DNA of 64,000 nt from Notamacropus eugenii (taxonomy: Eukaryota; Chordata; Mammalia; Diprotodontia; Macropodidae): NCBI RefSeq assembly GCF_028372415.1, contig NC_092875.1, positions 54,601,228 through 54,665,227 of the forward strand, in the 5' to 3' direction. This document shows, in pieces, positions 30,944 through 42,600 of the stretch (positions within the stretch are counted from its first letter, which is position 1; every line of letters begins with the position of its first letter). The notes beneath the pieces are model-generated. The model was not told where the DNA came from, did no database searches, and worked only from the letters and a program-made list of their open reading frames with translations. Both the position numbers and the translations under genes were made by a program.

Positions 30944-31035
30944 CTCCCGAGCAAACTTTCTTGGATCTTCGGGTCCGGACTCTCAACCGCCCTTGGCCCC
31001 GCCCCTCGCCCCGCCTCTCCCGGGTCCAGAGCCGG
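30944..31035 (-). other. HMG20B: Proposed HMG20B non-coding exon 1
   Basis: A donor GGGAG|GTAAAA on the - strand at 30944/30943 pairs with the acceptor at 30464 that opens the ATG exon. The upstream edge is set only by the GC-rich promoter and is approximate. Confidence 0.5.
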
Positions 31036-31097
31036 TAGGCAAGGGGCCCCGCCCCCCAACTCACGCTCCCATGCTAATAAAAGGGGCCGCGAGCTCT

Positions 31098-31260
31098 GGG
31101 ATTGGGCGCGGGCTCGGACGCGGGGCAGGGCAATGTAAATATCACCCGGAAAGCGGCTAAGGGATTGGTTGCAGGAGGGCGGGGTTTCGGGTTGGGCGGT
31201 GGAGCGTAAGGCTGAAAGTGCGTCAAGTTTGGCTGCGCCAGACCAGATTTGGACCAATCC
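31098..31260. promoter_or_regulatory. CCAAT-box cluster of the HMG20B promoter
   Basis: CCAAT boxes in - orientation (ATTGG on +) occur near 31101 and 31162, 65-130 bases upstream of the proposed - strand start. One + orientation box ('gaccaatcc') is near 31252. NF-Y sites in this arrangement are usual for CpG-island promoters. Confidence 0.55.
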
Positions 31261-31449
31261 GGGGAGAGTGCTTCCTTGAGGGGGCGGGTCTTCTGAAAGG
31301 GCAGGAGGCCGGCCCGAATACTCCGGCCTCTCGCGTCCAGTCTTAAGAAGCCCGCGTAACGGACTGCAGGCTTCCGTCCGGGTAGCCTGCTGGTCACCCT
31401 GCCGCCGCTGGGGGCCGGACTTGAGTCTGACAAGTCAAACTTACGCATC

Positions 31450-31927
31450 CCAGGGAGAGGGGATGGGCTCAGAGTCCCAGCTCTTCTGAGTCCCTGTAAA
31501 GTGAGAGATCCTTCCGGCTTGGATAGCGAACCCCAGAACCTCCGGGTTGGGGGGTGCCCTCTGGTCCACCTGGCGTCTGAACAGCATTCCCTTTCCTAAC
31601 GTTCTCTGAGCCAGGTTGCTTCCTTCCCAAGCGACCCTTTGCACCTTTGGACATCTGACTCTGGTGAGGGAGTTTGGTCCTCAGCCGTGGGTCGTCTTCG
31701 TGTTGCTGACTCCTTGCCAAGTACCTTACACCTATCAGGCTGACTCTTAATAAAGCATCGGGACCTAATCAGCCAGGCAAGGTTGCAGCCCATCAATCAA
31801 CAAGCACGCGTGATGCACCGACTGCGAGGCACTGGAGATACAAAGAAAGGCAAAAACAACTCGACCTCCTGGAGCTCACCGCGTAGTGAACGAGTACCTG
31901 TTATAGTCCGGACATTATACTAGTCTG
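31450..31927. other. Edge of CpG island and an old interspersed repeat
   Basis: No gene is seen. 31785-31905 reads 'catcaatcaacaagca...gcgaggcactggagatacaaag', a common marsupial/mammalian repeat also found near 8690, 24330, 24600 and 32260. Confidence 0.5.
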
Positions 31928-32120
31928 TAATGAAGAAAGAGAGAGAGAGACAGAAAGACAGAGACAGAGACGGAGACAGACAGACAGACACAGAGAGACA
32001 CAGCGACAGAGACACAGAGAGACAGAGACAGACAGACAGAGACAGAGAGACACAGAGATGGAGACAGACAGACAGAGAGACACAGAGACAGACAGACAGA
32101 CAGAGAGAAAGAAGAGATAT
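31928..32120. repeat. Long polypurine (GACA/GAGACA)n simple repeat
   Basis: About 190 bases almost entirely of G, A and C in GACA, GAGA and CAGA units with little T. All local open frames only translate the repeat. Confidence 0.95.
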
Positions 32121-32799
32121 AAACACAAAAGTGAGACTATCCTTGCTCTCAAAGAATTGTGGAGGAAACAACACCTCCAAAGATCAATAAATTCAGGATA
32201 TATACAAAATAGAATATATATACCAAATAGAAGCCAAGAGGAAAGGATACATTGTAGTCAGTAGTTGATAAATATCTGTTAAACACTTACTATGTGCTGA
32301 CCGCAGGGGATACAAATACAAAGACAGTTCCTGCTCTCAAGGAGCTTACAATCTAGTGGAAGCCAAAACACAAAAGGAAGCAGATAGGGGTAGGGGGAGA
32401 GAAGTGGAAGGAAACAGAGGTGTTGGCGAGGTCTAAACAGCAAGTGAAGCCAGTGGGAAATAGGAGAAAACTGTGATGAGTCCCAGGAACCCATGGCCCT
32501 GCTCTCTATTCAGAGGCTCCAATCAAAGGGACAGAGGGTAGGGATGAGATGTGAGTATTAGGCAGATTCAATCTTTTTTTTTTATGTTGTATTATGTTTT
32601 TTTATTTATTTTGTTAAACATTTCACAATTACATTTTAATCTGGTCTACCTGCTGAGGAGTTTTGCAAGAAGACCAGAAGTTTGACACCTCTGGTGTATA
32701 AAATCTCACCAACTAGCTGCCTTACATTGGCAAGGATTCATACCTAAACCCACACACAGGTTACACTTCCTTGCAGTTGCCTCACAGTTTCTTTTTTTT

Positions 32800-33775
32800 T
32801 TTTAATGACAGTCATCTTTATTTCTTTCCACTTAATAGTATTTTATTTTTTCCCATTACATGTAAGGATAGTTTTCAACATTCACTTTTATAAGGTTTCA
32901 AGTTCCAATTTTTTTTTCTCCCTCCCTTCTTCTCTCCCCCTCCACAAGATGGCAAGCAATCTGGTACAGGCTATACATGTTCATTCATATTAAACCTATT
33001 TATACATTAGTAACGTTATGAAAGAAGAATCAGAACAGAAGGGGAAAACCATGAAAAAGAAAAAAAAGGAAATAGTATGCTTCCATCTGCATTCAGACTT
33101 CATAGTTTTTTCTCTGGATGTGGGTAGCATTTTCCATCATGAGTCTTTTAGAATTGTCTTAGATCGTTGCATTGCTGAGAAGAGATAAGACGATCAAAGT
33201 TGGCCATTGCACAGTGTGGCTGTTACTATGTACAGTGTTTTCCTGGTTCTTCTTCCCTCACTCAGCATCACTTCATGTAAGTCCTTTCAGGTTTTTCTGA
33301 AATCTACCTGCTCATCATTTCTTATGGAACAATGGTATTCCATTACCTTCATATACCATAAGTTGTTCATCCATTCCCTAGTTGGTGGGCATCCCCTCAA
33401 TTTCTAATTCTTGGCCATCATAAAAAGAGCTGCTATAAATATTTTTGTACATGTAGGTCCTTTCACCTTTTTTATGATCTCTTTGACCTAGTAGTGGTAT
33501 TGCTAGATCAAAGGGTATGCACAGTTTTATAGTCCTTTAGCCATAGTTCCAAATTGTTCTCCAGAATGGTTGGATCAGTTCACAACTCCACCATCAATGC
33601 ATTATTGTTCCAGTTTTCCCGCATCTTCTCCAATATTTATCATTTTCCTTTTTTGTCATATTATTCAATCTATAGCTATGAAGTGGTAACTCAGAGTTGT
33701 TTTAATTTGTATTTCTCTAATAGTGATTTAGTGCATCTGTAGATAGCTTTCATTTCTTCATAGGCAGATTCAGTC
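32800..33775 (-). mobile_element. L1 LINE 3' end, inverted
   Basis: Antisense L1 text: 'cattacatgtaaggatagttttcaacattc', 'tccctccacaagatggcaagcaatc', 'gttcatccattccctagttggtgggcatcccctcaatttc', 'gctgctataaatatttttgtacatgtaggtcc'. The same order is seen at 47080-47940 and 54180-55100. It is a 5'-truncated copy. Confidence 0.8.
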
Positions 33776-33789
33776 TTGAAGGATAGTGA

Positions 33790-34640
33790 GATTTCCCACC
33801 TTGAACATAAGTAGAGAGAAGGGGACAGATGAAAGAAATATTGAGGAGGAATCAACAATATTTGGTAATTCATTAGATGGAGAGGGTGAACGAGTAAAGA
33901 GTCCAAGAAGACCAGAGGTTGTCAGGATGGCAAGAAAAATGGTGATACATGCAATAAATAAGTTAGGAGGAGAGGTGGATTTAGGGAGATAGATAATGAA
34001 TTTTGTTTCGGACATGTTGAGTTTGAGATGCCTTATGCAGCACTCCAAAAGGTTGTTGGAGATTCAGACTGAATGGAACTCAGGAGGGAGATAAGATGAT
34101 ATAGATGATAGCTAAATCCATTGGGATAATGAGATCACTTTGAGAGTATAGAAAAGAAAGAGGAGGGGACCTAGGACAGATCCCAACCTTAGGGAACACC
34201 CTGACTTATGAGAAAGCCAATGAACCCGCAAGGAGGACTGAGAAAGATCAGACTGATTGGTGGAAGGAGAATCATGAAAACCCAGAAAGAAGAGAATTCA
34301 TAAGCTTATCAACATTTTTAAATGTTGCAGAGAGGTCAAGAAGGATAAGGTCTAAGAAAAGTCCATCGGATTTAGCAATAAAAAGCTCATTGATGATCTT
34401 GCAAAGAGCAGTTTCAGGGAAGAGCAAGTAAGAGGCAAGAAAGAAAAGTCTAGAAGTGTAAGCAGCATTTTCTAGAATTTAAACTGTGAAAGGGAGGCAA
34501 GACCTAGGATGATGGCTCAAGAAGATAAGGAGCTCAAGTGGAGAAAGTCTTCAAGGATGGGAAAGGCAGAAGATTTGGAAGGCAAGCCTTAGCCACTGCC
34601 TCACCATGGCTGGAGCCAGGACCTCTGACCATTTCCTCTC
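33790..34640. repeat. Old mammalian interspersed repeat, class not assigned
   Basis: Shares ordered segments with 9985-10330 ('acatgttgagtttgagatgcc', 'cctaggacagatcccaaccttagggaacaccc') and is longer. No protein-coding remnant was recognised. Confidence 0.5.
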
Positions 34641-34899
34641 TGTCCCTTGCTTGGAACGAAATGATGAAGCTATCAGAGGGGAGCTGAGAAGAGGGATGAT
34701 ATGGAACCCCATGGGAACACTACCTACAATGCCAATCCATTCCCACTCACTGCGACTTCATCACCCATATTCAGTCAAATGAAGGCTAGGGCTGTCTTTT
34801 GCCTCTTTTTGTATCTCCAGCTTTTAGCACAATATCTGGCATATAGTAGGCACTTTTAAAATGCTTATTGATTGAAATGAGTATTGATTGAACTAACAC

Positions 34900-36340
34900 C
34901 CAGGTACAAGCAGGTGCCAATCGGAACATCCACATCCTTCATAAGAAAATAGGATCAGAGTCTCAAACAAAGTCTCAGTTCCCTATAATCTCAGTTTGTC
35001 AATGGGATTCCCCCAATTCAAACTCCTACACCTGAAATGAAATGACTCAAATTTAAATTAGGTTTCCATTGACCCTCTGGAGCCAAGGAGAACAAATCTA
35101 ATCTCTCATTTCTCAGTTCCTCAAATACTAACAGGCAGCTATTATAAGCATCCCTCGTTTCCTCCCGAGTAAACTTCCCTAGTTCCTTTTATAGATTAAT
35201 GTGATATGATCTTCATCATCCTGGTTACACTCCTCATGTCTCTCTCTAGCCCTGCCTTAAATATAGTGCCCCTAATTGAATATATAGTACTCCATATTTG
35301 GTCTAACCAAGGATTACCACCTCCCTAGTGCCACCTATGATCAAATTAACTGTTTTGGTATTAAGTATAAGTCACTCTTGTTGAGCTTGTAGTCTACCAA
35401 GGCCCCCAAATCTTTTTCAAATGAACTGCTATGTAGCCATGCCTCTCCCATACTGTACTTTTGAAGGTAATTTTTTTTAGTTGTTGTTGAGTCATGACTT
35501 TTTCAGTCATATCCAACTCTTTTCTTGGAAAAGATAGTGGAATGATTTGCCTTTTCCTTCTCCAGCTCATTTTACAGATGAAGAAACTGAATCAAACAAG
35601 GTTAAGTGGCTTGTCCAGGGTCACACAGTTATAAGTGTCTGAGGATAGACTTGAATTCAGGAAGATGAATCTTCCTGACTCCAAGTCCAGCACTCTATCC
35701 ATTGCCCTACCTAGTTGTCAAATTGTTTAGACCCAAGTGGAAAACTTGGTATTTACGTCTAAGAAATATCATCTTATTAGATTCAACTTCATATTTCAGC
35801 CTGTCATAATCTCTGGAGATCCTGAGGATGATCAAAGTCCCTTCCAGCTTTAGTTCATATTTAATTTGACAAGTATGCCATGCCTTTATCCAAGTCATTT
35901 GTTTAAAAAATGTTGAAGAGTACAAGACAAGGCATAGATCCCTGGGGCAAGCCATCAGTCTTCTTAGCTGACATTTCTTCATTGAGTTGACAGATTCCAA
36001 AGTCACCTAATTGGTTTATTACCTAGTACTTTCATAAAATCTGAGCAAATTGTATCTGCAATATTCCCCTGATCTAAGTCTAACAACTCTGTCAAAAATG
36101 GAAATGATATTAGAGTGTCCAGGACCTCTTTTTGATGAAATCACACTGATCCTTTGTGATCATTTCTTTTTCCTAAATGTTCCAAATCATCCCTTTGAGA
36201 ATATGTTTTGAATGTGACAGGAATCAAAGTCAAGCTCATTTACCTACAGTTTAGAGATTCTACTCTCTTCCCTTCTTTGAAAAGCAGGACATTTATCTTC
36301 CTGGCCTGGGGCATCTCTCCATCTCTCTTGGCATCTGTTA
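34900..36340 (-). mobile_element. CR1/L3 LINE fragment, antisense, interrupted by a SINE
   Basis: Antisense CR1/L3 landmarks ('cctggttacactcctcatgtctctctc', 'ccatatttggtctaaccaagg', 'gatccctggggcaagccatc', 'ttgaaaagcaggacatttatcttcctg') run on both sides of a SINE at 35472-35720. Without the SINE the two parts are continuous. Confidence 0.75.
35472..35720 (-). repeat. Marsupial SINE inserted in the CR1/L3 copy
   Basis: Full-length inverted copy ending 'ccaagtccagcactctatccattgccctacctagttgtc'. It is younger than the CR1/L3 element it splits. Confidence 0.85.
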
Positions 36341-36359
36341 TAGTTCATCTGGGCCAATT

Positions 36360-36670
36360 GGCTTTACTTCACCAAGGTTAATTAGACTTTTCCTTTACCT
36401 GAGTCACATAAAATTCAGCTCAGGTGCCAGTTCTTACAGGAGTCTTTTCTTACTTCTCTCCTCCTTCCCCTGAAATGACTCCTTACTCATTCTACATATA
36501 TTGTATATATATCTATGTATATACATATGTTCCACCCACATACCCTATATGTACATACGCTATTTATGTACATATTTTTCCCCAGGAGACTATAAACCTC
36601 TTGAGACCAGTTACTTTTGTCATTATAACCTCATCACCTAACATAGTAGGGATTCAATAAATGCTTAGGA
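36360..36670 (+). mobile_element. L2-like LINE 3' fragment
   Basis: 'ctgagtcacataaaattcagctcaggtgcc', 'aggagactataaacctcttgagaccag' and 'gtagggattcaataaatgc' mark a diverged L2 terminus with an AT-microsatellite inside. Confidence 0.55.
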
Positions 36671-36725
36671 ATTTAATCAAATTACTCTCTCCTTACTTGT
36701 CTTGGCTATTGTGTTAGGATCTATT

Positions 36726-36816
36726 GTTACTGCTGAGCTGTTCAGTCACGTATAGCTCTACATGATCCCATTGACTTTGTCCATGGGGTTTTCTTGGCAA
36801 AGATACTGGAGTGTTT
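36726..36816 (-). repeat. SINE, half adjoining the 5' LTR
   Basis: 'ttcagtcacgtatagctctacatgatccca...ggggttttcttggcaaagatactggagtgttt' is the tail half of an inverted SINE. It stops at the LTR edge, and its complement resumes at 51034. Confidence 0.8.
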
Positions 36817-37191
36817 TGAATACAGTTGACTATGAACTGACCTTGCCTGATCCCAGAGCTGCAAATTGCCTGCCGGCAATCAAAACCAACTAATAAAAAA
36901 GGATCCCCTGTTCTGACCAGGTGTTACCACTCCCTAGACTCCCCCAGCTTTCTCTATGGATTTTTCATTGCTATGCAAAACAACTCACAAGCAAAACAGC
37001 TTCCCAAAACTGTCCCTCTCAGGAGACACTTTTTCCCTGTTGAAATGTATTTAACCCTGCCCCCACTTTGTCCCTCTTGGGTGCTTTAGTACTTTGGTGT
37101 TACATGGAAGCCCTAAATTACCATTTCCTTAACTCCATTAAAGATTCTAGTTTTTCTACTTTGGTAGTATTTTTTACTTCAGGTTGAGACA
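36817..37191 (+). repeat. 5' LTR of the ERV-L-like provirus
   Basis: Begins TGAATA and ends GACA. It carries a TATA-like 'gtatttaaccctg' near 37050 and ATTAAA at 37137-37142. The 3' LTR aligns along its length with clear divergence and small indels. Confidence 0.75.
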
Positions 37192-37193
37192 TC

Positions 37194-37216
37194 TGGTGTT
37201 AGAAGTGGGATTTGAA
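37194..37216 (+). other. Primer-binding site, tRNA-Leu type
   Basis: Two bases after the 5' LTR end, TGGTGTTAGAAGTGGGAT matches the 3' end complement of a tRNA-Leu at 17 of 18 positions by my recollection. ERV-L elements typically use this primer. Confidence 0.7.
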
Positions 37217-37219
37217 GAC

Positions 37220-38050
37220 CATGTTATCTTCAACCTCATATGCCCAATACCAGCCAGGATCTCTTGCGTTCCAGTCCAGGTTCAATTCATTGGTTTGGTC
37301 TGGAAAAGTCAGCCTCTTGAATTCCCTGAACTCCCACCTCTTTTTGATTGAGTTCTTAGCTCTTTAATACAGTTTGTTAAAGACCACAGGCAATTTGGGG
37401 TCCACTCAGACAAGTCCCTTTGAAAAAGGGACAGTACATGTGGCCACGCCAACAGGTCCCTCTGAAAGGAAGGCTGCCAGACATGTTTCGTATTTTTGTC
37501 TGTCTTTGTGGAGTTTGACTTGTGTTAAGTGTGCTTTGTATCTTTGTATGAGTGTGTGTGTGTGTGTGTGTCCATAAGTAAAAAGTGGGCGAGATTTTTT
37601 TCCTTCTTCCCCCACCATGAGAGAGGGAAGGGAGGGTGTGGTAATAGCACATAATGGGAACTGGTAGCAAAAGCTACAGTGAGAATCAGTTTGAGACTAG
37701 TACTTGATGGCTTTTCTGCAGATGCAGATTCCCCCCCCCCCCCCCCAACAACTCATTTGGAAAAGCCCCTTATCTTTGATAATGTTGATCTCTGAGTTAT
37801 GCAATCTCTCTGCCAGGAAAAGCAGAATTGTTAGAAAAGTCATTTACTCTCAGAGGCAGTTAGAGGATGACTACAGTTTGATTTTTTTTTACCTGCTTTT
37901 AAGTATTTTTTCTAACTAAAACTTTAATTGAGAATTTATCTTGAATATTAGAAATAATAAATCCAGCTTTAATTGAACCCCAAAATCAAGGTTTGTAGAT
38001 TATGTTCAATTTGAATCTGGGGAACTATCTGGCTTCTCAGGTACCAAACA
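37220..38050 (+). other. Provirus interior, segment 1
   Basis: Leader-like sequence without a coding frame. It includes a (GT)n run (37551-37571) and a 16-C homopolymer at 37732-37747. Confidence 0.45.
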
Positions 38051-38052
38051 GA

Positions 38053-38690
38053 GGGATGTTTTTTCTTATTAATTAATTAATTAATTTTTACTTTGCAACA
38101 TTCATTTCTACAAGATTTTGAGTTCCAAATTTTTTCCCATCTCTCCCCTCCTCCCCACCCCAGATGGCATGCGTTCTGATTATCCCTTCCCTCAGTCTGC
38201 CCTCTCTTCTATCACCCTCCCTTATTCCCTTCCTCCTCATTTTTAGTAGGGCAAGATAGATTTCTATACCCCATAGCCTGTATATCTTATTTCCCAGTTA
38301 CATGTAAAAACAATTTTTAACATTTGTTTTTAAAACTTTTGAGTTCCAAATTCTCTCCCTTCTTCCCTCTCCACTCTCATTGAGAAGGCAAGCAATTCAA
38401 CATAGGTTATATAGGTGTAGTTATGCAAAACTCTTCCATAATAGTCATGTTGTGAAAGATCAACTATATTTCCCTCCATCTTATTCTGTTTTCTCCTTTG
38501 ACTCTGTCCCTTTTCAAAAGTGTTTGCTTCTGATTAGCCTCTGTCCCAATCTGCCTTTCCTTCTGCCATCCCAACCTTCTTATCCCCTTACCTCTTACTT
38601 TCCTGTAGGGAAAGATACCCAATTGAGTATGTATTATTCCCTCCTTAAGCCAAATCCCATGACAGTAAGTCAAACAGAGTTTTAAGTGTT
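38053..38690 (-). mobile_element. L1 3' UTR fragments inserted in the provirus
   Basis: 'ttttgagttccaaat...ccccagatggcatgcgttctgattatccc' and a second similar block from about 38280 ('agttacatgtaaaaacaatttttaac', 'gagaaggcaagcaattcaacataggtt') are antisense L1 3' UTR text as at 54180. The TTAATTAATTAATTAATT run at 38069 borders it. Confidence 0.65.
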
Positions 38691-39689
38691 AACTCGTGGA
38701 AAAGAAAAAAGTTCATATGAATCAAGGACCAACCAAAAGGTAAAATAGGATTTGACTAGAAAATCTAATTGGATATTTGGGAGTTTCAGAAATTAAAATG
38801 AAATAGAATCAATTTAGAGATAACTTTTGAATCAGTGTATGTTTGAACTTAGAAATTTTGCTGTGAATATGAACCCATTTTTTATAATAGGTTATATATT
38901 TACATTTTTGAGAACTATAACAGCTAAGAATCTCTTAAAAAGCAGAAATCTTAAAGCTTTTTGGTGCATCCATTTTTTAGGGAAAAACAGAATTAATCAT
39001 GTTGAGAAAGGTTTGAGGAAGTTTTCTATTTTCATAGAAAAAAAGGATATGGGCAATTTCATGTGGTTGTTCTTTGTGATATGCAACGTGGAATTGCTGG
39101 GCTTTGAAAGCTGAGAGATTAGAATAGGAAACTGCTGCTTATCCTTATCTGGATAGGTAAAGGAGGCTGAAAACTAAGAACTGGTTCAGCTCTTTGAGAA
39201 AATAGAAAAAAAAGCTATAGGGAACTGGAAACTGTCACCATGTAACTTTAAAAATGAGTTCTTTGATGATAATAATGGACTTTCTTTCTGATGGGCCTTA
39301 GATAAACTGAGATTTAAATATTATCATTAGTGATTATAAACCCAGATTTGATTCAGTCAAAATATGTCCTGAATCTAAAACACAATGTGGTCTTAAGTTA
39401 CTTCCTTATTAACAATCATGGTAGATAAGAGCCTAAAATGAGAAATTGCTGCATTAAATTTTTGATGTTAGATTAGTTGAAAATTATAGGCCTTGAGAAG
39501 TGCTTGAAATAATTTGGTCTTATAAAGAATAATGCTGAATAATTGAAATTATTGCTTAAATATTCTGTGTGATACCAGCTGAAAACGTAGATCCAGGTGT
39601 AAATGAATTTATTCTGGTCTTATTTTAAGTGAAATATGTCTCTCCTAATAAGATACTTTTTATAAGTCAGAATTTATTGTACTATTTGG
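38691..39689 (+). other. Provirus interior, segment 2
   Basis: AT-rich and non-repetitive in this window. A 95-codon open frame (38827-39114, +) has no recognised similarity. Confidence 0.4.
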
Positions 39690-42600
39690 TATTAAGACAT
39701 AGTGTTAGATCAGACCAATAGGAATTTTAAAAGCTCTACCACAGGTTGGGCACAAATAGTCCATACAAACATTTGAAGTGGAGATGTCTGTAAATTTGTG
39801 CATCTCGTCTTTCTTTTGAGCTACTGCAATTCTGCTTTGCTCATGGAGCACAGTGCCTGCTTTGATGTGGGCAGGCCATGTTGGGTGGTCCTGTGCCATT
39901 ATCTTCCACGTCACACAATTTCAAAGTTCTTCAGACAGTCCTTAAGTATGTTTTTCTATCATTCTTCTGACCACCATGTGAGCCCCTGCCTTGCATGACT
40001 TCTCCATAAAATAATCTTTTAGGCAAACATATGTTTGGCATTCCAACAACATGATGGGACCACTGAATGGAGTTGTGCTCTCTGCAGTAGAATTTGAATT
40101 CTTGGCCATTTAGTTCGAGAGAGGACCTCAATGTCTTGTGCCTTATCTGGCCGGATGATCTTCATAATCTTCCTGAGACAATTCAAATAGAAGTGATTCA
40201 GTTCCCCCGGCCGGTGCTAGAATACTGTCCACATTTTGTAGGCATACAACAATGAGGTCAGCATAACAGCTCTATAGACTTTCACTTTGGTCAGCAGTCT
40301 AATACCACTTCTCTCCCATACTTCCTTCGAAGCCTCTCAGACATTGAGCTGGCTCTGGCAAGGCATGCATCAACCTTATCATCTATATGGACAACCCTGG
40401 AAAGTATACTGCTAAGGTCAGTAAACTTATCCACAACATTCAAAATTTCTCCTTTTGCTGTAACTGATAGTTCCACATATGGATGGTATGGTGCTTGCTG
40501 GCTGGTGGAGAATTTCTATTTTCTTGGTTTTGATTCTTAGGCCAAATTAGTACAAGCAGCAGAGAATTGATCTACACTTTGTTGCATCTCAGCTTCAGAG
40601 GCAGTATCGAGTGCACAATTATCTGTGAACAAAAAATCTTACACCAATTCTCCCTCCACTTTAGTCTTGGCCTTTCAAGTTAAATAATTTACCATTTTTG
40701 TCCTCATTGAAAACTTCTGACAATATTATGCTAAAAAGCATGGAAGCAAGCACATAGCGTTGTTTCACTCCATTGGTGACTGGGAAAGTGTGAGGGCATC
40801 GTCCATTATTCAGAACCCAGGCAAGCAAGTCATTATAAAATTGATGTACAATACTGATGAAGCTCTCCAGGCAACCAAATTTTGACATAATTTTCCACAA
40901 GTCCTCATGATTGACAGTATTAAAGACCTTGATCAGATCAAAGTACAGACCTCTGTTCTGCTCTTGGCATTTCTCTTGGAATTGTCAGGCAGCAAATACT
41001 ATATGAACCGTTCTTTGATTCTTTCTGCAGTCACACTGATTCTTAGGTAGATGAGCATCTTCAGGTGAAGGATCAGTCTATTAAAAAGGACTCTGACAAG
41101 AAGTTTGTCAGCAATGACTAAGAGAGAGACCTCCTGCCATTGTCACAGGACAATCTATTTCTTTTACCTTTATGGAGATGGACAATAGAGGAATACCTAA
41201 ACTCCTGAGGGATTACTTCCACTTGTCATATAACCAGGAAAACTTCAGTCAGTTTTTGTAAGAGCAGTGGACCTCCTGCCTTGTAAATCTCAGCTGGAGT
41301 AGAATCAGAAGCGGGAGTTTGGTTGCAGGAGAAAAGCCTAATGGCATTCAAAATCTCTTCTTCACTTGGAAGTTCAGCTAGAGAGAAATTAACTTCAATC
41401 TGAGGTATACAGTCAGTGGCATCAGCATTGATTGATGATGCTCTGTTGAGAACACTATGGAAGTGTTCAGCCCATCTCTCCAGGATCATGTCCTTAACAC
41501 TAATCAATGTGGCTCCATCAGCGCTAAGTAATTGAGATGCTCCATAGGTCTTGGGCCCACGTGGCATCATAAAAGAACTTTGGATTTTTACTATTAGTGT
41601 AAAACTGGATTTCATCTGTCTTCTTACTGAGCCAAGAATCTTGCATCTCTCTAAAGTTCACTTGCACTTTACTTTTGTTGGACTTCAATGCTGCCTTCTT
41701 AAAGATGAATGAACTATCCTGCTGGTAAACCCTGTGAAGTTCTCGTTTTTAGTTTATCAATTTCTGAATTTCCCCATGATTTTTATCCAACCAGTCTTGA
41801 TGTTTGTGAATGTTCTGACCCAGATGAGAAAATACAGTGCTGAACACCAAATCTCTTAAAGCTGCCCACTCCTTTTCTGCTCCACTGCTGCCAACCATGT
41901 TTTGGCTCAACTTTCCTTTGAGTTAGCAACAAACTGTTCCCAGCTTGGAGAAGCACTCTAATCTATTAACATTAAGGGTTCTGGTAGTCATCAGCCCTGA
42001 GGCTGCCACTTTTGTTGAATGTGAATATTTAACTTGGAAAAGATAAGTCTGTGATCACATAACACCTTCATCACTCTCATATCCTGTCTGTCTCTTCTCC
42101 TCACAATAACATAGTCTATTAATTGCCAATGTTAGCTGTAAGGGCACATCCATGAAGTTTTAATGGCATTTAGGTAAATGATGTTGGTGATTAGAAGGTC
42201 ATGAGTTGCATAAATCTTCAGGAGTAAAGTGTCTGTTGCTGTGGCTGTCTCTGACTTCATTCCTTCCAAGGTCTCCCTGCTGTGTCTGGTAGTCTGTGCC
42301 TACTTTGGCATTAAAGTCACCCAAATTTCTAAGCTTGTCCTCTTTTGGCACGTTGGTGATGAGGGTCTCCAGGTCTTCATAAAGTTTTTCTTTGACTTCA
42401 TCAAGGTTCATCATGTTGGGAGCATAGGCGCTGGTGATGGTGGAGTGGTGTTTTCATGCAACGGACAATCACACTGTCAAGAATCTGTCAATCACTCCTT
42501 TTGGTAGGCGTACAAGCTTGTTAACTAGATTAATTTCAATCGCAAAACCTCCGCCAGCTTCATGTCACTCCGCTTTATTGCACCCACTCCAGAAAAAAAC

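Larger units (their letters stand above)
29850..31450. promoter_or_regulatory. CpG island over the HMG20B 5' end
   Basis: Dense CpG and GC boxes (for example 'ccccgcccctcgccccgcctc' at 30995-31018 and 'ggccccgccccc' near 31047). This is the only strong CpG island in the window and fits a housekeeping TATA-less promoter. Confidence 0.8.

Noticed and set aside
30220..31160. Several 100-230 codon frames on both strands in the CpG island
   Set aside because: GC-rich DNA has few stops. The frames have biased composition, overlap one another on both strands and cover the HMG20B 5' exons and introns.
31901..32264. Frames rich in Arg/Asp/Gln or Leu/Ser/Cys over 31.9-32.2 kb
   Set aside because: They are translations of the GACA-type simple repeat, open in every frame because the unit lacks stops.
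37732..37747. Long C run here, and G runs at 49826-49843 and 62323-62334, as biological signals
   Set aside because: Homopolymers of this length are frequent sequencing or assembly uncertainties. Nothing around them suggests function.
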